Source: Trinickia fusca (lineage in GTDB: Bacteria; Pseudomonadota; Gammaproteobacteria; Burkholderiales; Burkholderiaceae). From it: DNA of 64,000 nucleotides. The notes under the pieces are model-generated. The model saw nothing but the letters and a program-made list of their open reading frames with translations. It had not been told where the DNA came from and did not search any database. The translations under genes were made by a program, and so were the position numbers. Where the stretch lies: assembly GCF_003628145.1 (NCBI RefSeq), contig NZ_RBZV01000007.1, positions 62,001 through 126,000 on the forward strand, written 5' to 3'. Positions within the stretch are counted from its first letter, which is position 1. Each line of letters begins with the position of its first letter. Positions 55,511-64,000 of the stretch are shown in pieces.

Positions 55511-56416
55511 ATGAGTCAGCCTACTTCCAACCTATTCGATGCGCAATCTGGCGCAGAGAGCGTGCCGCGTGCGCGCAGTCCGCTCGCGCTCGCTATGCGG
55601 CGCTTCATGCGCAACGGTGCCGCGCTGGTGAGTCTTGCCGTCCTCGTGTTGATCGTGCTCGCGTGTTATGTCGGGCCGCTGCTGCTCGGGCACGATCCGA
55701 GCGAAAGCGACTGGTCGGCGATCAGCGTTGCGCCCACCTTGCTGGGCGGACACTGGTTCGGTACCGACGAACTTGGCCGAGATCTGCTCGTGCGCACGCT
55801 CGTCGGCGGACGCGTGTCGCTGCAGGTCGGCTTGCTCGGTACGCTCGTCGCGGGTGTGATCGGCGTGGCCTATGGCGCCTGTGCCGGTTACTTCGGAGGA
55901 CGGACCGACTCGGTGATGATGCGTATCGTCGACATGATGTACGCGATTCCGTACATGCTGATCGCGATCCTCATGATGACGCTGTTCGGTCGCGCGTTCT
56001 ATCTGGTGGTGCTGACGATCAGCGCGTTCTCGTGGCTCGACATGGCACGTGTCGTACGCGGGCAAACGTTGTCGCTGCGCACGCGCGAGTTCGTCGATGC
56101 GGCCAAGGCGATCGGCGTCGCGCCGTCGTCGATCGTCGTGCGCCATATCGTGCCGAACCTGGTGGGCGTCGTCGTCGTGTATGCGACGGTCATGGTGCCC
56201 GGCATCGTCTTGACGGAATCCGTGCTGTCGTTCCTGGGCCTCGGCGTGCAGGAGCCGATGACGAGCTGGGGTGTGCTGATCGAAGACGGTGCGCAAAAGC
56301 TCGAGGCGATGCCGTGGCTGCTGCTGTGTCCCGCCCTGATGCTGTGCGTGACGCTGTATTGCGTGAACTTCGTCGGCGATGGCTTGCGCGACGCACTCGA
56401 TCCGAAGGACCGCTGA
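55511..56416 (+). CDS. oppC: Oligopeptide ABC transporter permease OppC
   Basis: This is a 301-aa permease from the ATG at 55511; the longer frame starting at 54599 is out of context within oppB. It has the cytoplasmic N-terminus and ALAMRRFMRNGAALVSLAVL of OppC, the HWFGTDELGRDLLVRTLVGG motif, and the EAA loop VDAAKAIGVAPSSIVVRHIV. It lies between oppB and oppD with 1-2 base spacers, so translation is probably coupled. Confidence 0.92.
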   Translation: MSQPTSNLFDAQSGAESVPRARSPLALAMRRFMRNGAALVSLAVLVLIVLACYVGPLLLGHDPSESDWSAISVAPTLLGGHWFGTDELGRDLLVRTLVGGRVSLQVGLLGTLVAGVIGVAYGACAGYFGGRTDSVMMRIVDMMYAIPYMLIAILMMTLFGRAFYLVVLTISAFSWLDMARVVRGQTLSLRTREFVDAAKAIGVAPSSIVVRHIVPNLVGVVVVYATVMVPGIVLTESVLSFLGLGVQEPMTSWGVLIEDGAQKLEAMPWLLLCPALMLCVTLYCVNFVGDGLRDALDPKDR

Positions 56417-56417
56417 C

Positions 56418-57409
<992 letters not shown>

Positions 57410-57410
<1 letters not shown>

Positions 57411-58450
57411 TGAACCCGCAGCAAGACCCTGCGCGCACCTCGCACGACAAGACGTTGCTGACGGTGCGCGATTTGAAAGTGCATTTTCCTGTGAAGCGCG
57501 ACGCAGGGCCTTGGGCCGTTTGGCGGCACAAGGCGTTGCTGCGCGCGGTCGATGGTGTGAGCTTCGAGGTGCGCCGCGGCGAGACCGTCGGTCTCGTCGG
57601 CGAATCGGGCTGCGGCAAGTCCACGCTGGCCCGCGCGATCGTCGGGCTGGCGCCGGTCACGAGCGGCAGCATCCGCTGGCTGGGCATGGAAACCGTGTAC
57701 GGTGCGAGCCGGCCCGCGCCAGAGATGGCACGCCTGCGTCAGCGTGTGCAGATGATCTTTCAAGACCCGCTCGCGTCGCTCGATCCGCGCATGACGATCG
57801 AGCGCATCGTGGCCGAACCGCTCGTCACGCATCGGTCCGACATGAGCCGCGACGAAGTGCGTACGCGCGTGCGCACGATGCTCGAGCGTGTGGGCTTGAA
57901 TGCGCATCATCTGGCGCGCTATCCGCATGAGTTTTCGGGCGGGCAGTGCCAACGTATCGGTATCGCGCGGGCACTGATTGCGGAGCCGCAACTCGTCATC
58001 TGCGATGAGCCTGTCTCTGCACTCGATGTGTCGATTCAGGCGCAGATCGTCAATCTGCTGCGCGATTTGCAGCGCGAGCTGTCGTTGTCGATGCTGTTCG
58101 TGGCGCATGACCTGGCCGTCGTCAAGGCGATCAGCGCTCGTGTGCTCGTGATGTATCTCGGGCGGGTGATGGAGTTCGGCGAGCGGCGTGACATCTACGA
58201 CGCGCCTCAGCATCCCTATACGCGGGCCTTGCTGTCGGCCGTGCCGATCCCCGACCCCTCGCTCGAGCGTGCCCGTGCACGCGTACTGCTGCACGGCGAT
58301 TTGCCCTCGCCGCTCGAGCCGCCGTCCGGCTGTGTCTTTCGCACGCGCTGCCCCGAAGCGATCGAGGCATGCGCGGCGGTCGTGCCCACCCTCGAGGTGC
58401 GCGGCAACCCCATGAGCTGCGTCGCCTGCATTCGAGCAGGCGCGGGTTGA
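57410..58450 (+). CDS. oppF: Oligopeptide ABC transporter ATPase OppF
   Basis: This is a 346-aa ATPase from the ATG at 57410, which overlaps the oppD stop (TGATG) and has gcggaggag upstream. Walker A is GESGCGKST, the signature FSGGQCQRIG (Cys replaces the usual Arg/Gln after GGQ), Walker B LVICDEPVSALD, H-loop VAHDLA. The C-terminal Cys cluster CVFRTRCPEAIEAC is present. It is the last gene of the oppABCDF unit; a spacer with two hairpins separates it from the OprD-like gene. Confidence 0.92.
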
Positions 58451-58582
58451 CGTAAGGCACCCGCCGACGCGAGGCGTCCGCTGACGTAAGGCACGCGCTA
58501 ATCCCCAGGCGCGTGCAGGCGCGCCTCCCCCCTTCGCAGTGACCGGTTCTATCGGTGCGGCTCGAGCCGCGCCGAGGGAAAC

Positions 58583-58643
58583 GTTCGTCCGCTTCTTTCG
58601 TGCGGACGAACGCGGACGTTCGCCGCTCGGCAAGCGGCGAACG
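58583..58643 (+). repeat. Tandem stem-loops in the opp-oprD spacer
   Basis: Two strong hairpins stand back to back: gttcgtccgc (58583-58592) with gcggacgaac (58602-58611), and cgttcgccgct (58617-58627) with agcggcgaacg (58633-58643). There is no T run, so they are not intrinsic terminators. They end 33 bases before the OprD-like start. They could stabilise the upstream mRNA, or control translation of the porin. A short direct repeat gacgtaaggcac lies just upstream (near 58449 and 58481). Confidence 0.75.
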
Positions 58644-58676
58644 GTGTTCATTCACACCTCAAAAGCAGAGACTTCC

Positions 58677-60194
58677 ATGCACAAAAACAACTCGTGCGCC
58701 GCGCAATCGCGGCGCTTGGCGTTGAGCCTCGGTCTTCCCGTTCTTGCAGGTACTACGTTCGTTGCACAGGCACAGGAAGCACCGCCCGCTCCACCTACGC
58801 AGTTTGTGACGACCCCCGCAACCGCGCCCACGCCGACACCCACACCGGGCCAGGTGCGCCCAGGCACCAAGCTCGCGCAGGAAGCGACGACGCCGAGCGG
58901 GGTCATCACGACCGAATCGACCCTCGCGCCGAAACCGCCCGCGCCGCGTTCGAGCCAGGCGCAAAGCAAAGGGCTCGTCGCCGATAGTCATTTGAACCTG
59001 GAGTTCCGCAATTACACCGATTACTTTCACAGCGTCGGCTCCAATCACCGGCATGCTTGGGTGCTGGGGCTGCAGGCGAACTTCGAATCGGGCTTCACGC
59101 AAGGGCCGATCGGCTTCGGTGCCGACGCGTCGTTGTTCGGCGCGTTCAAGCTCGATGGCGGCGTCGGCGCACGCAACATGGTGCACGTCGGCAAGGACGG
59201 CGGCGGCTCGAATCAACTCGCGTGGGGCTACCCGGGGCGCTACGACGTGAAGGCACGCGTCTCGGAGACGGTCCTCAAGTACGGTTTGCAGGACGTCTAC
59301 AATCCGTTCCTCGAGCCGCACGACAACCGTGCGTTGCCACCGACGTTCCTCGGCGCATCGGTGTTGAGCCGCGAAGTCGAGCACCTGGCGCTGCAGGCGG
59401 GCACGTTCACGAAGGTCAATGCGCGCGGGCACACGAATCTGACTGACATGACGACGTCATATGGTGGTGTGTCGTTCAAGCGGCTCAGTTATGTGGGCGG
59501 CACGTGGGACTACTCGCCCGACGGCTCGTTGTCGCTGTACGCCGATCAAGCCGACGATGTGTGGCGCCAATACTATGGCTCGATTCAGCACAGCATCGGC
59601 CGTGTCGACTCGGTGCGGCTGACCGGCTTCGGCAACCTCTACTCCACGCACGACACGGGTTCCTCGCTGCAAGGGCCGATCGACAACAATGCGTACAGCT
59701 TGTCGCTTCAAGCACAGCACGGGCCACATGCGCTGCTCGTCGGCTACCAGAAGATTTTCGGAGATCAGTTCTTCGATTACGTCAACGAGACGGCCGGTGT
59801 CTACCTCGTGAACTCGATGGACGTCGATTACAACGCGCCGCATGAACAATCGCTGCAATTGCGCTACACGTTCGACGGCAAATATGCGGGACTGCCGGGT
59901 TTTTCGGCGATGGTGTGGGGGCAGCAGGGGTGGGGTAGCGACGGTTCGGCATTCGCCAATCGCTTCGGCCCGAATGGTCCGGCCTTCAGCTCGATCTACT
60001 TCAAGAACGGCCAGCCCGTGCACGGAAGGCATCACGAGTTCGGCTTCATTCCGTCATACGTCGTGCAGAGCGGCCGCTTCAAGAACGCGAAGGTGACGGT
60101 CATCGCGGAGTGGCACGTCGGCTCGGCCTATACGTCCGATAGCGGGAATCAGGAATACCGTGTGTTCGTGACAGTGCCGTTTAGTGTGTTCTGA
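58677..60194 (+). CDS. OprD-family outer-membrane porin
   Basis: This is a 505-aa protein from the ATG at 58677; the frame is open upstream to 58539 but crosses the two hairpins. It has a signal peptide ending near AQAQ, an unusual Pro/Thr-rich linker (about 35-100), and an OprD barrel starting LNLEFRNYTDYFHSVG and ending VTVPFSVF with terminal Phe. OprD-type channels admit basic amino acids, peptides and small acids. Placement behind oppF suggests it supplies peptides to the Opp system. The linker makes it longer than the usual 420-450 aa. Confidence 0.88.
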   Translation: MHKNNSCAAQSRRLALSLGLPVLAGTTFVAQAQEAPPAPPTQFVTTPATAPTPTPTPGQVRPGTKLAQEATTPSGVITTESTLAPKPPAPRSSQAQSKGLVADSHLNLEFRNYTDYFHSVGSNHRHAWVLGLQANFESGFTQGPIGFGADASLFGAFKLDGGVGARNMVHVGKDGGGSNQLAWGYPGRYDVKARVSETVLKYGLQDVYNPFLEPHDNRALPPTFLGASVLSREVEHLALQAGTFTKVNARGHTNLTDMTTSYGGVSFKRLSYVGGTWDYSPDGSLSLYADQADDVWRQYYGSIQHSIGRVDSVRLTGFGNLYSTHDTGSSLQGPIDNNAYSLSLQAQHGPHALLVGYQKIFGDQFFDYVNETAGVYLVNSMDVDYNAPHEQSLQLRYTFDGKYAGLPGFSAMVWGQQGWGSDGSAFANRFGPNGPAFSSIYFKNGQPVHGRHHEFGFIPSYVVQSGRFKNAKVTVIAEWHVGSAYTSDSGNQEYRVFVTVPFSVF

Positions 60195-60268
60195 AGCGGT
60201 TCCGACGCGCTCGCGGCCGGCAGGTAATGCGGCCGTGAGCGCAAGATGAAGAAATTGTGTCAGCGTGT

Positions 60269-60514
60269 TCAGCGTGCGTGCTGCTCGCCAGGCAATTCCG
60301 CGCCGTGTGCGCGGATGGCCGCGATCAACTCCGCAGGCGTGATTTCGTAGCGCACCTCGCGATGGATGCCTGGCTTGCGTTCGTCGACTTCGATCAGAAG
60401 AATGCTCTTGCCGTCTTCTGTCGTCTCAAGCCGTAGCGAACGCACCTCGCGGCCGCTCGCATCGTCGATTTCGGTGAGCAGGGTCATGGCCCCGGAAGAA
60501 CGGGTGGTGCGCAT
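60269..60514 (-). CDS. Small conserved-looking protein of unknown function
   Basis: This is an 81-aa acidic soluble protein (MRTTRSSGAMTLLTEIDDAS...) with GAGGATACG upstream of the ATG at 60512-60514. It is mostly beta with a final helix (ITPAELIAAIRAHGAELPGE). It has no recognised family. It is monocistronic between the convergent OprD-like gene and the TetR gene. Confidence 0.65.
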   Translation of the reverse strand: MRTTRSSGAMTLLTEIDDASGREVRSLRLETTEDGKSILLIEVDERKPGIHREVRYEITPAELIAAIRAHGAELPGEQHAR

Positions 60515-60772
60515 CGAACGTATCCTCGAGTCGTGATTGAAGCGATTGTAGGGCCTACAGATTCTTACGTCTGTCGTCCGGCGCGCATAGTGCGGTAGGC
60601 CGCACCCAAAGGCAGGCGAGACGTGCGTAGACCCTTGACGTTCTGGTGAGTGTAACGCGATCTCCGGCGTCGTCCGCGGCCTTTTTAAGGTGCGCGAACA
60701 GCGCGATGCCGTCAGCCGGCGTCGCGCCTCGGGTACTCCCGTATTTCCTCACCATGCACGTGCAGCGAATGC

Positions 60773-61342
60773 TCAGGCGCAGTGCACCCGCTCGTTTTCG
60801 ATCAAGGCCTGGGCCATTTCCCAGGCATCGCGTGCCGCGTCGACACGCCCGCTCAACTGACGGGCAAGCGTCGCGCCGTCGAGCAGGAGCGCACAGCGGC
60901 GCGCAAGCCGTTCGGCTGTTTCGGCGTCGAAGCGCTCGCCAAGGATGCGTTCTATCTGATGGACGAAGGCGTGCCGCTGGGCGGCCGAGGTGGCAAGAAT
61001 TTCGTTCTCCTCGGCATGGAATTCGGCTGCGGCATGAATGAACATGCTGCCCGTGAACGCTTCGGAGTGGAACCACGTGTCGTGCCACTGGAAGATCGCA
61101 TGCAGTTTCTCGAGCGCGTCGGAATGCGCCGCTGCTGCTGCTGCGAGACCCGCTGTCAACGCCGCGCCCTGTTCGTTCAGCACTTCTACGACGAGTCGAC
61201 TTTTCGACGGAAAGTGCTTGTACATCGTCATTTTCGCCACGCGCGATTCGGCGATGATCCGATCGATTCCAACGGCGTGAAACCCGAATCGTGAAAATAG
61301 CCGGGTGGCGGTTTCGATCAGCGCTTTCTTTTTTTCGCTCAT
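60773..61342 (-). CDS. TetR/AcrR-family regulator
   Basis: This is a 189-aa protein with an N-terminal TetR HTH (ATRLFSRFGFHAVGIDRIIA, ESRVAKMTMYKHFPSKSRLV) and an Ala-rich helical effector domain. No divergent partner lies next to it, so its target is not clear. The 412 bases upstream hold no gene. The 258 bases downstream (60515-60772) hold no supported gene. Confidence 0.88.
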   Translation of the reverse strand: MSEKKKALIETATRLFSRFGFHAVGIDRIIAESRVAKMTMYKHFPSKSRLVVEVLNEQGAALTAGLAAAAAAHSDALEKLHAIFQWHDTWFHSEAFTGSMFIHAAAEFHAEENEILATSAAQRHAFVHQIERILGERFDAETAERLARRCALLLDGATLARQLSGRVDAARDAWEMAQALIENERVHCA

Positions 61343-61754
61343 TTAGAGGCCCGCTTCTATGTGGAAGTTATGTGTTGTCGCGTCGAAACCCGCGTGCCGG
61401 GATATTTTCTTCGAAAAAAAAGACAGCTTTCAAAGGAAAAGTTTCGGCGGCAAGCGACTCCGGCAGCCCACGGCGCAGTCTCTCAATGCGCTGAGGCGTT
61501 CCGAAGTTTTGTAATTCAAATCGAACCGCGCCATGAAATCAAGCCCCCTGGTATTTATCTGGAGACGAACCTTCGGATATTGGCCGGGCTATGCCCTATG
61601 GATTCGATTCCAGGGGGAACCTGTCAAATGACTGACAACCGTCGAAAACGAGCTGCCGTTGTCCGTCGCGTGCCCGTTCGTTGCTCGAGGTTGCCGGGCC
61701 CGCGTGCGGTGCTAGCATCGATCCCGATGCCACTTCTCCTCTCGCGGAGCAACG
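61343..61754. other. Divergent intergenic region between tetR and the J-domain gene
   Basis: No supported gene. A plus-strand frame at 61361-61771 has no SD and does not look like a protein. The first 100 bases are AT-rich with an 8-A run near 61413-61420, suitable for the tetR promoter. No strong dyad was found. Confidence 0.5.
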
Positions 61755-62384
61755 ATGGACACACTGTATGACATGCTCGGTGTGCATGAGGATGCCACCC
61801 AGGAGCAGATCAAGCGGGCGTATCGCAAAGCGGCGATGAAGTTTCATCCCGACCGCAATGTCGGGCGCGAGGCCGAGGCACACGCCGCGTTTCAGCAAAT
61901 CAAGGACGCCTACGCGATTTTGTCAGACTTGGAGCAGCGGCGCATCTACGACGAGGTGTTCGCCGAGGAGATGGCTCGTCTCGAACGCCATCGCGAAGAG
62001 GCGCGCGCGAAGGAGGAAGCGCATTACGCGCAGATGGTCGCGCTTGCGATGCGGTTCGCCGAGCGCGACTACAACCGCGATGTCGTCTTCGGCGTATTGC
62101 TTGGGCGCGACTGCGAGCTCGAGCTTGCCGGGCGCATTGCCGACGGCGTGGCCGCATGGCGCGCGACGCACCAGGCCGAACAAGACGCGGCACGAACCGA
62201 GGCTGAGGCACAGGAGTCCGAAGTGTCAGCGAAGGATCGCAGAGCCGTCGCGCACGAAACCGACCACGAGCTTGCTGCGAGCGAAGCGCAAAACGAGTCA
62301 GCCGAAGCCGCTCCGGAAGCGGCGCCGACCCATGCGGGCTTGTTCGGCGCGTGGTGGCATGGGCTCTTCGGCTTGCGCTCCTAG
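61755..62384 (+). CDS. J-domain (DnaJ-like) cochaperone
   Basis: This is a 209-aa protein with an N-terminal J domain (residues 3-68): YDMLGVHEDATQEQIKRAYR, KFHPDRN with the HPD triad that stimulates DnaK ATPase. The rest is charged coiled-coil (about 75-190, Glu/Ala/Arg-rich) and a short aromatic C-terminus WWHGLFGLRS that may bind a membrane. There is no Gly/Phe or zinc-finger region, so it is a class C J-protein with a specific client. ggagcaacg precedes the ATG. Confidence 0.88.
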   Translation: MDTLYDMLGVHEDATQEQIKRAYRKAAMKFHPDRNVGREAEAHAAFQQIKDAYAILSDLEQRRIYDEVFAEEMARLERHREEARAKEEAHYAQMVALAMRFAERDYNRDVVFGVLLGRDCELELAGRIADGVAAWRATHQAEQDAARTEAEAQESEVSAKDRRAVAHETDHELAASEAQNESAEAAPEAAPTHAGLFGAWWHGLFGLRS

Positions 62385-62694
62385 ACGCGAACGCCGCACC
62401 TGGCCGAGCGCGCGAAGGTGCGGCAAAGCACAAAAAAATACAAAAAATATCTCTTTTCAAAATCCTTTCGTAATGCTTGGAAATGTTTGAATAGTCGTTG
62501 TGCATCAATGGCTTGCGGTGCATTGCCGCAGTGCGGCAAAGGTGTGCAAACGAAGCGCATTTATCGCCATCTACGTAATTCTTATTAAAGAAGAGACGCT
62601 AATTGCCGAATAACCGTGGGGCGCTTGGTCGTACGCGTGACCCCGCTAGTTCAGGACGTGCCTCCCGTAGTCAACACCAATAACGGAGCTCAGG
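62385..62694. other. Intergenic region before the chemoreceptor gene
   Basis: No gene. Immediately after the J-domain gene the spacer is AT-rich. It carries a 7-bp hairpin (ttgccgc/gcggcaa, 62523-62539) and, closer to the chemoreceptor, a sigma28-like promoter annotated separately. Confidence 0.6.
62586..62612 (+). promoter_or_regulatory. Sigma28 (FliA)-like promoter of the chemoreceptor
   Basis: taaagaag, an 11-base spacer, and gccgaata match the flagellar sigma28 consensus TAAAGTTT-N11-GCCGATAA at 12 of 16 positions with the exact spacing. It lies 82 bases upstream of the methyl-accepting protein start, the expected class of gene for this sigma factor. Confidence 0.7.
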
Positions 62695-64000
62695 ATGTTG
62701 TCTCTTAGAAACATGAAGGTCGTGACCCAGCTGTTGCTGGGTTTTGCTGTCGTCATCGCCCTGCTCGTGATGCTGGGTGGATTCTGTCTGTATGAGATCA
62801 GTGTCGAGAACGGCCACGTCACGCAGCTGCGCGATAACTGGCTGCCCGCGGTTCGTGCCAGCCTGCAGATGCAGGGCGCCTTGCGCACCATGCGTATCGG
62901 GGAATATCACGCGGGCAATGCGAGCTCGCAGGCCGAATTCGAGGCCGCCAACGCCGGCACCGAAGCCGCCATCGACACTTACCACGCCGCGGCGGCCGAT
63001 TATGAAAAGCGGATGGTCGAGCCCGACGAAAAGGCCACCTACGCCGACATTCAGCAATTGATCGGCCCGTACATCGATTCCGATCGCGAGGTGCGGCAAC
63101 TCGAGAAGGAGCATCGTCAGGCGGATGCATTCGCGTTGCTCGACGGCCGTGCATACCAGCTGCGCAAGGGCATCGAGCGCGACATTCAAACGTTGGTCGC
63201 GCTCGCCGAGAAGGCGGCCGTGCGCGAGGGCGAAGCCGCCGAGCGCGCCTATGCGCATGCCGTTACGCTCGTCATCGTCAGCATCATCGGTGCAGTGGTG
63301 GCCGCCTTCGCCATCGCGTTGGCGATCGCGCGAGGCTTCGGCCGGCAATTGGGCGGGGAGCCGCGCGACGCCGTGGCGCTCGCGGGTGCCATCGCAGCCG
63401 GTAATCTGCGCGATCACGTGCGCGTGAAAGTGGGTGACCGGTCGAGTCTCATGTACTCGCTCGACGCGATGGAAGAGCAGCTCAGCACCATCGTGACGGG
63501 CATCAAGCGCTCGAGCGATTCGATTTCGGTGGCCGCCTCTCAGATTGCGCAGGGCAATGCAGGCCTGGCGCAGCGCACGGAGGAGCAGGCCGCTTTCCTC
63601 GAGCAAACGGCCTCGAGCATGGCCGAGCTGACCTCAGCCGTGCGGCACAATGCCGACAGCGCCAAGCAGGCGAGCTCGCTGGCCGCAGAGGCGTCGACGT
63701 TCGCGCAGCGCGGCGGCGACGTCGTCGGGCGTGTCGTGCAGACGATGCACGCGATCTCCGATAGCTCGACGCGCATGACAGAAATCATCGGCGTTATCGA
63801 AAGCATCGCGTTTCAGACCAACATTCTCGCGTTGAATGCGGCGGTCGAAGCGGCGCGTGCCGGCGAGCAGGGACGCGGCTTCGCCGTGGTCGCGAGCGAA
63901 GTGCGCACGCTCGCGCAGCGTAGCGCCACGGCGGCCAGGGAGATCAAGCAGCTGATCGACGAGTCGGCCGAACGCGTCGATGCGGGCGCCGCGCTCGTCA
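62695..64000 (+). CDS. Methyl-accepting chemotaxis protein (3' truncated by window edge)
   Basis: The ATG at 62695 has ggag 6 bases ahead; the frame is open to the right edge (435 residues visible). Membrane helix 1 is at about 10-32 ([17 protein letters not shown]), a four-helix-bundle ligand domain spans about 35-190, and helix 2 is at about 192-214. The HAMP region follows ([23 protein letters not shown]), and the signalling domain shows [20 protein letters not shown] and [20 protein letters not shown]. It senses a periplasmic ligand and signals to CheA. The C-terminal part and any CheR tail are outside the window. Confidence 0.92.
   Translation, partial: MLSLRNMKVVTQLLLGFAVVIALLVMLGGFCLYEISVENGHVTQLRDNWLPAVRASLQMQGALRTMRIGEYHAGNASSQAEFEAANAGTEAAIDTYHAAAADYEKRMVEPDEKATYADIQQLIGPYIDSDREVRQLEKEHRQADAFALLDGRAYQLRKGIERDIQTLVALAEKAAVREGEAAERAYAHAVTLVIVSIIGAVVAAFAIALAIARGFGRQLGGEPRDAVALAGAIAAGNLRDHVRVKVGDRSSLMYSLDAMEEQLSTIVTGIKRSSDSISVAASQIAQGNAGLAQRTEEQAAFLEQTASSMAELTSAVRHNADSAKQASSLAAEASTFAQRGGDVVGRVVQTMHAISDSSTRMTEIIGVIESIAFQTNILALNAAVEAARAGEQGRGFAVVASEVRTLAQRSATAAREIKQLIDESAERVDAGAALV

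Noticed and set aside
58449-58492. Repeat gacgtaaggcac seen as a start of a CRISPR-like array
   Set aside because: Only two copies 32 bases apart and no further units or cas genes.
61361-61771. Plus-strand frame of 136 codons before the J-domain gene
   Set aside because: No ribosome site, non-protein-like composition, and it overlaps the J-domain start in another frame.

Overview
The window looks like chromosomal DNA from a Burkholderiaceae bacterium (Burkholderia sensu lato: Paraburkholderia, Trinickia or Caballeronia type). The coding GC is high, the porins and OmpW end in Phe, and the families are typical of that group: IclR, LysR, CaiB and CitE clusters, a YtcA-MdtNO efflux operon, and VgrG/Eag/Rhs modules. 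Genus and species cannot be fixed from the sequence alone. No tRNA, rRNA or CRISPR array was seen.

Layout. 1-1.6 kb: left-truncated MdtO-MdtN-YtcA efflux operon. 1.9-7.6 kb: alpha/beta hydrolase fused to a SnoaL-like domain, an SPFH protein with a helical partner, a small glycine-rich exported protein, and a GH20 beta-hexosaminidase. 7.9-12.4 kb: surface-protein cluster (OmpW, two paralogous lipoproteins, a PraB-like secreted protein). 12.9-17.5 kb: glycosyltransferase, divergent argO/argP, XRE-cupin regulator, DUF72 protein, small periplasmic protein. 17.7-30.6 kb: two related catabolic loci. Locus 1 is MFS, cyclase-family hydrolase, CaiB CoA-transferase and IclR, divergent from a CitE-like lyase and a porin. 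Locus 2 is CaiB, CitE-like lyase, MmgE/PrpD and cyclase in tightly coupled order, followed by a LysR gene. Together they read as uptake, CoA activation and C-C cleavage of an unidentified organic acid. 30.8-34.2 kb: MDR oxidoreductase, isochorismatase-like protein without its catalytic Cys, and a DHA2-type MFS exporter.

34.6-45.5 kb is the most striking part: an orphan type VI secretion effector island. It holds a lone tssF, an N-terminally extended VgrG, an Eag (DUF1795) chaperone and a 1443-aa prePAAR-PAAR-Rhs effector with an AT-rich C-terminal toxin domain (possible nuclease), overlapped by a small candidate immunity gene. Downstream lie a frameshifted Imm11-like immunity gene, a Nudix gene and two decayed copies of the rhs core 3' end, which is the trace expected from repeated replacement of Rhs C-terminal toxin modules.

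45.5-50.7 kb is low-GC accessory DNA: an AraC regulator, a YbhB/YbcL protein, small unknowns, a 441-aa unknown protein with an R-x6-H (HEPN-like) motif, and a decayed ISL3 transposase. 50.8-60.2 kb is a peptide-uptake region: a POT symporter, divergent from oppABCDF-like genes and an OprD-like porin whose leader holds two strong hairpins. 60.3-64 kb: small unknown gene, TetR regulator, J-domain protein, and a chemoreceptor with a sigma28-like promoter that runs off the right edge.
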